Positions 10,490 through 18,042 of a DNA stretch of 64,000 nucleotides are shown here, in pieces (position 1 is the stretch's first letter; every line of letters begins with the position of its first letter). Source of the DNA: Pseudomonadota bacterium (GTDB lineage: Bacteria; Pseudomonadota; Alphaproteobacteria; Rhizobiales; Xanthobacteraceae). Both the position numbers and the translations under genes were made by a program. Location: NCBI GenBank assembly GCA_023386635.1, contig JAEWJH010000039.1, forward strand, positions 24,957 to 88,956, in the 5' to 3' direction. The notes beneath the pieces are model-generated. The model had not been told where the DNA came from. It ran no database searches and saw only the letters and a list, made by a program, of their open reading frames with translations.

Positions 10490-11479
10490 ATGAGCCGAAA
10501 CTTGGATCAGACCGCTGCATCAGTTGCTCTGCCCGACCTGCCGTTGCCGGAGCCGTCGGCGGTCGTGCCGCTGACCATGAGCGACGGCGCGGTGATCGTC
10601 CTGCGCCGGCACGGCACGGTCGGTGCGCCGCGGCTGGCGCTTAGTCACGGCAATGGCCTCGCCATCAATGCCTATGCGCCGTTCTGGCGTCTCCTGGCCG
10701 AGCACCATGAATTGGTGCTGTTTGACGTGCGCAACCACGGCCTCAATCCGCTGCACACGCGCGAAGGCCATAACTGGGCGCGCATCTTCCTCGACTTCGA
10801 GGAAATCTATCAGGGCATTCAGCGCGCATTCGGTGCCGCGCCGACGGTCGGCGTGTTCCATTCGCTATCGGCCATCGCCTCGCTGCAACACACGCTGGGG
10901 CAGACCGAGCAAGGGCAGGAGCAGCGCTGGGCGGCACTCGCGCTGTTCGATCCGCCGATCTGCCCTCGGCTCGGTCATCCGCTCTATGACGAGCATTTCG
11001 CCGATATGCGGAGTATGACCGATCGCGCCAGCCGACGGCCGGAAAGCTATGCGTCACCGCAGGAGTTTGCGGCGCAGATCGCAACGCGACGGCAGTTCGC
11101 GCGGCTGGTGCCGGACGCGCCAATGGCGCTGGCGCGCGCGACGCTGCGGCAAGAGAACGACGGCCGCTGGCGTCTCTGCAATCCGCGCGATTTCGAGGCG
11201 AGCCTGTATCTCTCGCAGGACGACACGACACTGTGGCCGCGCATGCGCGGATTGCCGGTGCCGACGATTCTGATCGGCGGCGATCCGACGGTATCCGATA
11301 CCCCGGCCGCCAAGGTCTGCGCGGCGCTGCACGATGAACTCGGCATCGCCTATCACGCGGTGCCCGACACGACGCATTTCCTGCAGACCGAACGGCCGCA
11401 GGCTTGCGTCGACGTGTTGCGGCAATTCCTGATGCAACACCGGCTTGCCGCCACCGATGCAGAGTCCCTCAAAGGATGA
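10490..11479 (+). CDS. Alpha/beta hydrolase, atypical nucleophile elbow
   Basis: 329 residues. An alpha/beta-hydrolase fold is evident from LALSHGNGLAINAYAPFWRLLA (oxyanion region), LVLFDVRNHGLN, GVFHSLSAIASLQ (nucleophile elbow), TILIGGDPT and a late histidine in PDTTHFLQTERP. The elbow reads H-S-L-S instead of the usual G-x-S-x-G, so the serine is kept but its flanking glycines are not. Its 3' end overlaps the convergent dioxygenase beta gene by about ten bases. Position next to a Rieske dioxygenase suggests hydrolysis of a ring-cleavage product or an ester/amide substrate, but this is inference. Confidence 0.8.
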   Translation: MSRNLDQTAASVALPDLPLPEPSAVVPLTMSDGAVIVLRRHGTVGAPRLALSHGNGLAINAYAPFWRLLAEHHELVLFDVRNHGLNPLHTREGHNWARIFLDFEEIYQGIQRAFGAAPTVGVFHSLSAIASLQHTLGQTEQGQEQRWAALALFDPPICPRLGHPLYDEHFADMRSMTDRASRRPESYASPQEFAAQIATRRQFARLVPDAPMALARATLRQENDGRWRLCNPRDFEASLYLSQDDTTLWPRMRGLPVPTILIGGDPTVSDTPAAKVCAALHDELGIAYHAVPDTTHFLQTERPQACVDVLRQFLMQHRLAATDAESLKG

Positions 11480-12068
11480 TGCTGGGATTGCGCAGCGACT
11501 GGTCGCAGTTGATCAGGTTGACCTGCTTGCACTGAATCAGCCAGCGGCCGTCGTGCTGCTTCAGGCGATGACCGGTCCAGCCGGTCAGCATTCGCGTTTC
11601 ATTGTCCCAGAATTCGCTGGTGATGAAGTTCGACCGCACCATCAGCTCGTCGGGGCGCGCGGTGCGGAACACCTCGACATTGCCGATCAGCCGCACCGTG
11701 CGCGACGGCGGCGCCTGCGACCAGGCATAGCCGGTGCGGAAGCGGAAGATGCGGTCCTCGGTGCGGCGGCGGTCGTCGAACGTGACGGCCACCTGCGTGC
11801 GCGGATCGCCGCCGTCCGGCGTCGCCGGTACCCAATAAACGAAGTTCGGCAGATAGAGCGTCAGCCATTCCTCATAGAGATATTTGTCGAGCAGCCGCGC
11901 CTCGCGCTCCAGCAGCATGCGGACGCGCTCGCGGATCGCGATGTCATCGACCGCGAGTTTGTCGTCCTGCCAGTCGGTATAGGCGGCGACGAGGTCGGCA
12001 TAGAAGTCGTCGGTGACGTAATAGGAAAACCGCGACGGATCGTGGTTGGGCACGGCTGGCGAATTCAT
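11469..12068 (-). CDS. Aromatic-ring-hydroxylating dioxygenase, beta (small) subunit
   Basis: 199 residues. The NTF2-like fold of ring-hydroxylating oxygenase small subunits is shown by REARLLDKYLYEEWLTLY, the WVPATPDGG segment, TFDDRRRTEDRIFRFRTGYAWSQAPPSRTVRLIGNV and the terminal WLIQCKQVNLINCDQ. The subunit stabilises the alpha3beta3 hexamer and does not hold cofactors. GGGGAG precedes the ATG by seven bases. The alpha-subunit gene lies 13 bases upstream on the same strand, so both are translated from one message. Confidence 0.9.
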   Translation of the reverse strand: MNSPAVPNHDPSRFSYYVTDDFYADLVAAYTDWQDDKLAVDDIAIRERVRMLLEREARLLDKYLYEEWLTLYLPNFVYWVPATPDGGDPRTQVAVTFDDRRRTEDRIFRFRTGYAWSQAPPSRTVRLIGNVEVFRTARPDELMVRSNFITSEFWDNETRMLTGWTGHRLKQHDGRWLIQCKQVNLINCDQSLRNPSIIL

Positions 12069-12081
12069 GTCATGGCTCCCC

Positions 12082-13434
12082 TTATGGCTCCCGCTGCACG
12101 GTGAGCCGCGGTTCGGCCTGCATCAGCCGCTTCCACTCCATGATGTATTCGCGCATGAACACCTCGTCGGTGGCGGGGCCATAGATCACGCCCTGCTCAT
12201 CGGTCCGGAAGCGTTCGGGCATGCCCATGCCGCGGTTCATGTAAATCCATTCGTCCTCGAGACAGGCGAGGCCGCGCTGGATCTGTTCAAAGTTAGTGAT
12301 GTCGTCGACCTCGCCGAGATTGGGGAAGCCTTCCTGCGTGCGCATACGGAGCGTGTTGATCTCACGCAGCACGTCGTCGCCGATTGTGCCGTCCACGTCT
12401 TCGATCTTGGTGCCGTACCAGACCGCGTTGGTCTCATCGACCGATACCGGCTCGATCACCTGGATGTGGTTGCCGAGCAGCGACAGGTTCGGGAACACAT
12501 TGATGTTCATCGGCTCCGAGCCGGCATAGTCCAGCACGGCTTCGGCGCGGGCGCCGAGCTTGGCGCGCAATTTCTCGGCGACGTGTTCCATGCCGGGATG
12601 AAGCGATTCGATCGCCCACAGCCCGCCGTCGCGCTTCTGCAGGTTTGGCCGCTTGTCCTTGTAGTGGTGGCCGTTGCCGGTATAGGCGACATACATCTCC
12701 AGCTTGTCCGGCGAGTTCTTGTAGTAGGACATGCCCTTCTCGCCGTCGTTGAAGCGCGCTTCGGTCTCGATCAGCGAGCGATGCGAATAGATGACGTGAT
12801 AGCCGTCCGCCGAATTGTCGTAGGCGAGCTTCCAGTTGCCCTTGAATTTCAGCCGGTTCGCCTCGCAGACGACGATCTTGCCGCCGGGATTGCGGTCGAT
12901 CCATTCGTCCATCGGCTTCTTGATCGGGCCGAGATAGTCGGAGAGCGACGGCGCCTCCATGTTCAGGGTGCCGAAGATGAACCCGCGATAGCTCTCGACG
13001 CGCGGCACCTGCGCCAGATTGAATTTCGGGTCGCGGAAGTCGACCGCATAACCGTCCGGCCACGGCACGCCGCGGATGCGTCCGTTATTGAGATAGCTCC
13101 AGCCGTGATACGGGCACTGGAACGAGCGGCTGTTGCCTTTCTCCCAGCGGCAGAGGGTCGTGCCGCGATGGGTGCAGCGGTTGTACAAGGCGCGCACCTT
13201 GCCGTCGTTGTCGCGGCAGATGATGATCGGCCGCAGCCCGAGCTTGCCGGTGATGAAATCGTTGTTGTTCGGAATCTGGCTTTCATGCGCCAGATAGACC
13301 CACACCGCGCCGAAGACATGCGTCAGTTCGCGCTGGAAGATCTCCGGATCGGCATAGATCAGCCGGTGCACGCGGTCTTCCTGCACCAGTTCGTCCCAGT
13401 CGTAGCCGCCGCCATTCCCTGATCGTTGCAGCAT
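12082..13434 (-). CDS. Aromatic-ring-hydroxylating dioxygenase, alpha (large) subunit
   Basis: 450 residues. N-terminal Rieske [2Fe-2S] ligands are seen in NRCTHRGTTLC and FQCPYHGWSY (CxH...CxxH). The mononuclear iron site is suggested by NWKLAYDNSADGYHVIYSH, with the bridging Asp and the two histidines in the D-GYH-x4-H pattern, completed by a later acidic residue in the C-terminal domain. ATG at 13434 is chosen because GAGG precedes it by eight bases. No ferredoxin or reductase gene is present nearby, so electrons must come from elsewhere. Gene order (ligase-like, alpha, beta) resembles aniline dioxygenase loci; the true substrate is not readable from sequence. Confidence 0.92.
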   Translation of the reverse strand: MLQRSGNGGGYDWDELVQEDRVHRLIYADPEIFQRELTHVFGAVWVYLAHESQIPNNNDFITGKLGLRPIIICRDNDGKVRALYNRCTHRGTTLCRWEKGNSRSFQCPYHGWSYLNNGRIRGVPWPDGYAVDFRDPKFNLAQVPRVESYRGFIFGTLNMEAPSLSDYLGPIKKPMDEWIDRNPGGKIVVCEANRLKFKGNWKLAYDNSADGYHVIYSHRSLIETEARFNDGEKGMSYYKNSPDKLEMYVAYTGNGHHYKDKRPNLQKRDGGLWAIESLHPGMEHVAEKLRAKLGARAEAVLDYAGSEPMNINVFPNLSLLGNHIQVIEPVSVDETNAVWYGTKIEDVDGTIGDDVLREINTLRMRTQEGFPNLGEVDDITNFEQIQRGLACLEDEWIYMNRGMGMPERFRTDEQGVIYGPATDEVFMREYIMEWKRLMQAEPRLTVQREP

Positions 13435-13451
13435 GTCGGCACCTCGTCGCG

Positions 13452-14942
13452 TCAGAAGAATTCGAAATACTCGTCCTGCTCCCATGCCGTCGGCTCATGG
13501 CCGGCGGTGAGCTTGTTGTCCTCGAGCCAGCGTGCGAAGCGGCCGGCTTCGGTGCGCTTGATCTTGAGGAAGTAGTCCATGAACAGCGGACCGAACTGTG
13601 TCTTGAACGTCTCGTCGCCCTCGAGCGCGGTCAGCGCGTCGGGCAGATTGGCCGGCAAACGCGGCTTGTCGGCGGAATAGGGCTCTTCGTTCGCCGGACC
13701 GGGATCGCGCTTATTGTCGATGCCGTCGAGGCCGCTGACGAGCTGCGAGGCGATGAACAGATAGGGATTGGCGCTCGGCTCGCCGACGCGGTTCTCTATC
13801 CGCGTCGCGCCGCTGCCGTAGCCGCCGAGCACGCGCAGCATCACGCCGCGATGGTCGAAAGCCCAGGTGCAGCGGTCCGGCGCCAGCGAATTCGGCCGGA
13901 AGCGGCGATAGCCGTTGACGGTCGGCGTGGTGAACGGCGTCGCCGCGACGCCGTGCTCCAGCAGGCCGCCGAGATACTGCGAGGCGAGCGGCGAGACGAG
14001 GTCGTTGCTGCTGTCCGCGGCGAACAGGTTGCGGCCGCTCGCTTTCTCGACAAGCGACTGGTGCAGATGCCAGCCGCTCGAATAGTAACCGGCCAGCGCC
14101 GGGCGCGGCATGAAGGTGGCGAAATAGCCGAGCCGCCGCGCCATCTGCCGCGTCGCCGTGCGGAACAGGATGAGATTGTCGGCCGCGCGCAGCGCATCTT
14201 CCGGCGCGAAGGTGCATTCCACCTGGCCGGGCCCCCATTCCTTTTCGATCGAGGTCAGCGGCAGGTCGAGCGCGGTGTAGCAATCCGCCAGCGCCGACAT
14301 GGCGCCCTGGATCAGGTCGAAATTGGTTTCCGAATGCAGCGAGAAGCCGGGCTCGGCCGGATAAGTGCGCAGCGCGCGGCCGCGCCGTCCCGGAGAGCCC
14401 ACATGCTCCAGCGTCAGATGCTCTTCCGCGGGCCGCAGCAGATACCACTCGACCTCGAGACCGACGCGGCAGCCCATCCCGCGCTCGGCGAGGCGGCGGA
14501 GTTGTTTCTTGAGCAGATGCCGCGTCGAGAAGTGAAACGGTTTGCCGTCGGTGAAATACTCGTCGCAGAGGATCCAGCCGATGTCCGGCGCCCACGGCAG
14601 CACGCGGAACGTGCCGGGATCGGGGACGATGGTGAGGTTCGGCGAGCCGGTCATCTCCGGCAGACCCATGCCGCCGCCGGGCAGGAACGAGCCGAACACC
14701 CGCGCGCCAGAGGCATCGAGCGTCGTCGTCGCGACGTTGATGTTGTAGCCGTTGGTCAGGGCGCCGAGGAATGCCGGCACGGTGAGCAGTTTCGCACGCG
14801 AAATCCCGTGCGGGTCCGGCCAGGCGACGCGCACCAGCTTGATGTCGCCCTGCGCCAGTCGGGCGCGGATCGTGGCTGCCTGCTGGTGCTGCGCGTCGGT
14901 CCACAGACCGTGTTTGTCGATGAAGCTGTCGGATCGGGACAT
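13452..14942 (-). CDS. Glutamine-synthetase-like ligase (gamma-glutamylamide synthetase type)
   Basis: 496 residues with glutamine synthetase architecture. The N-terminal beta-grasp region (KLVRVAWPDPHGISRAKLL) is followed by the catalytic domain: GLEVEWYLL (metal-binding glutamate), EKEWGPGQVECTF (GQxE, metal/glutamate site), MPRPALAGYYSSGWHLHQSL (the GxHxH motif), and NGYRRFRPNSLAPDR plus RIENRVGEPSANPYL (nucleotide and arginine contacts). Divergence from GlnA and the link to a Rieske dioxygenase suggest it ligates glutamate to an amine, as AtdA1/TdnQ-type proteins do in aniline catabolism. A polyamine-type ligase is the main alternative. The gene starts the operon ligase-alpha-beta, divergent from LysR. 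Confidence 0.85.
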   Translation of the reverse strand: MSRSDSFIDKHGLWTDAQHQQAATIRARLAQGDIKLVRVAWPDPHGISRAKLLTVPAFLGALTNGYNINVATTTLDASGARVFGSFLPGGGMGLPEMTGSPNLTIVPDPGTFRVLPWAPDIGWILCDEYFTDGKPFHFSTRHLLKKQLRRLAERGMGCRVGLEVEWYLLRPAEEHLTLEHVGSPGRRGRALRTYPAEPGFSLHSETNFDLIQGAMSALADCYTALDLPLTSIEKEWGPGQVECTFAPEDALRAADNLILFRTATRQMARRLGYFATFMPRPALAGYYSSGWHLHQSLVEKASGRNLFAADSSNDLVSPLASQYLGGLLEHGVAATPFTTPTVNGYRRFRPNSLAPDRCTWAFDHRGVMLRVLGGYGSGATRIENRVGEPSANPYLFIASQLVSGLDGIDNKRDPGPANEEPYSADKPRLPANLPDALTALEGDETFKTQFGPLFMDYFLKIKRTEAGRFARWLEDNKLTAGHEPTAWEQDEYFEFF

Positions 14943-15029
14943 TGCAATCATTCCAAGGCTGGAGTGTGCGCCGGACCATCCAGTATATTCAAATGAATTG
15001 TCCGCTCTCATTCATGTCGATTCTGGCAT

Positions 15030-16079
15030 ATGTCAAAAACCCGCCCTCGGCCCCGCTCCACCCCTGGCAAGCCCCGGTCTCAGCCTCGCGCTGGGCCGAA
15101 GCCACGTGCGCCGATGCTGCGCCGGCGGGTGCGGCTGCGCCAGCTCGAATTGCTGGCGGCGCTGGCGCAGGCGCCGACCCTGAGCGCGGCCGCGCGCGCG
15201 GTGAACCTGTCGCAGCCGGCGGCGTCGAAACTGCTCAATCGCTTGGCCGCCGATCTCGGCGTTCCGCTGTTCGAGCGTGCCGGGCGCACCTTGCGGCCGA
15301 CGGCGGCGGGGCAGGCGCTGCTGCGCCGTGCCGCGGCAATGATCGGCGATCTCGACCGGACGCAGGACGAACTCGGTGCGATCGGCGAGGGGCTGGTCGG
15401 CTCGGCGCGGCTCGGCGCCGGTGTCGGCTCCTGCTACGTGCTGGTGCCGCATGCGCTGGTCGATCTGCTGGAGGCCGCGCCGGACATTTCCGTGACCGTG
15501 CGCGAAGGCACGATCGGCGAACTGCTCGGCGGTCTGCGCGCGGGGCATTTCGATCTGGTGGTTGGCCGGCTCGATGCGCCGCTCACCGACCGAACGCTGG
15601 CGGTCGAGGAGTTGTACGATCCGCCGATGCAGGTCGTGTGCGGGCGGCGCCATCCGCTCGCCCGACGGTCTTCCGCGTCGGGTCGCGATCTGCGCTGGAG
15701 CGACGTCGCGGATGCGGAGTGGGTGCTGCCGGAGGACGGCACGCCGATGCGGCGTGGTGTCGAAGCACTGTTCCGAAGGCTGCATCGGCCGCCGCGCCGC
15801 GCGCTGATCGAATCTTCGTCAGTACAGACCAATGTCGCCTTGCTGTCGCAGCGCGATCTGCTGTGGGTGCTGTCGGCGGATATCGCCGCCTATTTCGCAC
15901 ATCTCGGTGCGCTGCATGTGTTGCCGTTGCCGCGGCTGCAGGGGCCGTCGCCGGTGGTGCTTGCTTATCCGCGCGATCGCAGTCTGTCGCCGGCAGCGGC
16001 GCGGCTGCGCGATTGCCTCAAGCGCGCCAGCGTGGCGATGCGCGGTGAAGGCAAGAAAGCAGAAAACAAGAGCGCATGA
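15030..16079 (+). CDS. LysR-family transcriptional regulator
   Basis: 349 residues. After a basic, proline-rich N-terminal extension of about 35 residues comes the LysR winged helix (LRQLELLAALAQAPTLSAAARAVNLSQPAASKLLNRLA), then the periplasmic-binding-like effector domain beginning near residue 125 (GSARLGAGVGSCYVLVPHALVD, LRAGHFDLVVGRLDAPL). It is divergent from the ligase/dioxygenase operon with an intergenic of about 90 bases, the standard LysR arrangement, so it likely activates that operon in response to the pathway substrate. The long N-terminal extension is unusual and might be trimmed by an internal start at the methionine in APMLRRRVRL. Confidence 0.9.
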   Translation: MSKTRPRPRSTPGKPRSQPRAGPKPRAPMLRRRVRLRQLELLAALAQAPTLSAAARAVNLSQPAASKLLNRLAADLGVPLFERAGRTLRPTAAGQALLRRAAAMIGDLDRTQDELGAIGEGLVGSARLGAGVGSCYVLVPHALVDLLEAAPDISVTVREGTIGELLGGLRAGHFDLVVGRLDAPLTDRTLAVEELYDPPMQVVCGRRHPLARRSSASGRDLRWSDVADAEWVLPEDGTPMRRGVEALFRRLHRPPRRALIESSSVQTNVALLSQRDLLWVLSADIAAYFAHLGALHVLPLPRLQGPSPVVLAYPRDRSLSPAAARLRDCLKRASVAMRGEGKKAENKSA

Positions 16080-16094
16080 AACAGGAGCGCATGT

Positions 16095-16129
16095 AAAAAA
16101 GCCGGCCATGCGGAGCATGACCGGCTTTG
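16095..16129. terminator. Bidirectional terminator between convergent genes
   Basis: AAAAAA precedes and TTTGTT follows an imperfect stem formed by AGCCGGCCATGC and GCATGACCGGCT with a GGA loop. It lies between the LysR gene (plus) and the deacetylase gene (minus), and works best for the minus strand, where the stem is followed by six T residues. Confidence 0.75.
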
Positions 16130-16149
16130 TTGCTGAGCGCTGATCGCGC

Positions 16150-17037
16150 TTATTCGCTGATCGTCTTGATCACGCTCGACATCGGCCGGGCGTTCTCGAC
16201 GCCGCCGCCGATCTCCTTCTTGGTGATCTCGTCGAATTCCGGAAGCGACTTCAGAGGCTCCTTGCCCTTGATCTGCACGACCTTGTAGCCGCCCGCATGC
16301 AGGCGATCGAGCAACGGACCGATCGCCAGAGCGGTCGAGCCCTGGAAGTCGTGCATCAGGATGATGCCCTTGCCGCGCTTGTCGAGTTTCTTCATCACCG
16401 TCTCGATGACCGGCTCCGGCTTGCGCGCCTTGAAGTCGAACGAGTCGACGTCGGTCGAGAACATCGCGATGTTGCGCGAGCCGACATACTTCACCATCTC
16501 CGGCGGATGGCGCAGCGCCGGGAAGCGGATGAACGGCGCGATCGGCTTGCCGCCGAGCGCCACGCTGACGGCGCTGATGCCCTTCTCGATCTCAGCCTTG
16601 GCGTCTTCCTCGGTGAGCTTTTTGTTCGACAGGTCTTTATGCGACCAGGTGTGCGAGCCGATCGTGTGGCCGGCCGCCGCGACCTGCTTGAGGATTTCCG
16701 GATGCCAGCCGGCGTGCTTGCCGATCGGGAAGAACAGCGCCTTGGTGCAATGATCGGCGAGCGCCTTCAGCACCATCGGTGTGTGGCCCGGCCACGGACC
16801 GTCGTCGAATGTCAGCACCACTTCCTTGTCGCGCAGGAAGTCATAGGCCTTGAAGTGTTCGAAGCCGAAGCCCGGACCACCGGTGGTGTCGATCTCGACC
16901 ACGCGCGCGACGCCGAGCGCGTTCGGATGCCCGGCGCATTCGGTGATGACCTTCGCACCTTCGGCATTCTGGGCCGACGCCGAGCCGGCCGCGAGCGCTG
17001 CCGAAACCGCCACGATGAACGCAAAACTCGTCCGCAT
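16150..17037 (-). CDS. Secreted polysaccharide deacetylase (NodB domain)
   Basis: 295 residues from the ATG at 17037, with GGAGGA eight bases upstream. An N-terminal signal peptide (FAFIVAVSAALAAGSASAQ) precedes a NodB homology domain with the metal/catalytic motif LTFDDGPWPG, the histidine pair in GSHTWSHKDL, the arginine strand FIRFPALRHP and the terminal ILMHDF. Such enzymes remove N-acetyl groups from glycans in the periplasm or outer envelope. All expected catalytic residues are present, unlike the PuuE-like protein at 4916. It is apparently monocistronic and convergent to the LysR gene. Confidence 0.9.
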   Translation of the reverse strand: MRTSFAFIVAVSAALAAGSASAQNAEGAKVITECAGHPNALGVARVVEIDTTGGPGFGFEHFKAYDFLRDKEVVLTFDDGPWPGHTPMVLKALADHCTKALFFPIGKHAGWHPEILKQVAAAGHTIGSHTWSHKDLSNKKLTEEDAKAEIEKGISAVSVALGGKPIAPFIRFPALRHPPEMVKYVGSRNIAMFSTDVDSFDFKARKPEPVIETVMKKLDKRGKGIILMHDFQGSTALAIGPLLDRLHAGGYKVVQIKGKEPLKSLPEFDEITKKEIGGGVENARPMSSVIKTISE

Positions 17038-17265
17038 TGTCGTCTTCCTCCGGCTCGCGAGAGCCATGTTTTCGCCTCGTCTGTGTCGCGCTTTACATGC
17101 GCGGCTTTAACCATGCGAGTCAACGAAGCGGCGGGGAATGCTTAAAATGCTGCTTTTTAATCGACGGTTATGGTTAACGCCGCGACCGCGCGGCCTGTTG
17201 TGGGGAGGCGGCAGGAGGCTTATGTCATTGGTCCTGCCGGCGATTGCCGGTTCGGGGACTCGGTC

Positions 17266-17421
17266 ATGCCAGTTATTGCTTCGCCGGCGCGTGCGCCGGT
17301 CTTGTGGATAGCGTTCGCGGTGGGCGGCGGCCTGTTCGCCGCGGCGGCCGTGCTGTGGGGGTATTATGGCACCGCTCTATTCTTCGAGACCCTGCGGGCC
17401 GGCCTCGCCGCCTGTTTCTAA
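17266..17421 (+). CDS. Small single-span membrane protein upstream of SCO
   Basis: 51 residues from the ATG at 17266, after GGGGACT. One clear membrane segment (VLWIAFAVGGGLFAAAAVLWGYYGTALFFE) and a short C-terminus ending in ACF. It resembles the many tiny membrane proteins found next to respiratory copper proteins but I cannot name a family. The SCO gene begins 33 bases later on the same strand, so the two probably form one transcription unit. A start further upstream (17170) is possible but adds a non-hydrophobic segment without homology cues. Confidence 0.5.
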   Translation: MPVIASPARAPVLWIAFAVGGGLFAAAAVLWGYYGTALFFETLRAGLAACF

Positions 17422-17454
17422 GTTCGCACCGACCCGTCAATCCCGATCGTTGTC

Positions 17455-18042
17455 ATGAATCCCAAAACCACCCGGATCGTCCTGGCCGCTTCCGCCTTCC
17501 TGCTCGGCCTCGTCCTGTTCTTCGTCACCGCCATGCTGATGGGCGGCCGCAGCGCGACACCGGTCGCCGCCATCGGCGGACCGTTCACGCTCACTAACCA
17601 GAATGGCGCCACGGTCACGGACGCAGACTTCAAGGGCAAACCCCATCTCGTATTTTTCGGATTCACCCATTGCCCCGATGTCTGCCCGACAACGCTGTTC
17701 GAAATTTCGGAACTGATGCGCGCGCTCGGCAAGGATGCCGACGGTGTGAACGCGCTGTTCGTCACGGTCGATCCGGAACGCGATACGCCGGCAGCCATGA
17801 AGGACTATCTGACCAGCTTCGATTCGCACATCACCGGCCTGACGGGGGACACCGCGGCGATCGCCGCCATCGAGAAATCCTATCGCGTCTACGCCAAGAA
17901 GGTGCCGACAACCGGTGACGACTATACGATGGACCACACCGCCATCGTCTATCTGATGGACAAGAGCGGCAAATTCGTCCGGCCGTTCGACATGAAGCGT
18001 AAACCGGATGAGGCCGCGGCGGAATTGCGCCGCTATCTTTGA
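17455..18042 (+). CDS. SCO1/SenC/PrrC-family copper chaperone
   Basis: 195 residues. An N-terminal membrane anchor (IVLAASAFLLGLVLFFVTAMLMGG) is followed by a thioredoxin fold: GGPFTLTNQNGATVTDADFKGK, the copper-binding CPDVC motif in THCPDVCPTTLFE, and the conserved histidine in YTMDHTAIVYLMD. SCO proteins deliver copper to the CuA centre of cytochrome oxidase or act as periplasmic thiol-redox proteins. All three copper ligands are present. No oxidase genes are in this window. Its last ten bases overlap the convergent glycosyltransferase gene. Confidence 0.92.
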   Translation: MNPKTTRIVLAASAFLLGLVLFFVTAMLMGGRSATPVAAIGGPFTLTNQNGATVTDADFKGKPHLVFFGFTHCPDVCPTTLFEISELMRALGKDADGVNALFVTVDPERDTPAAMKDYLTSFDSHITGLTGDTAAIAAIEKSYRVYAKKVPTTGDDYTMDHTAIVYLMDKSGKFVRPFDMKRKPDEAAAELRRYL

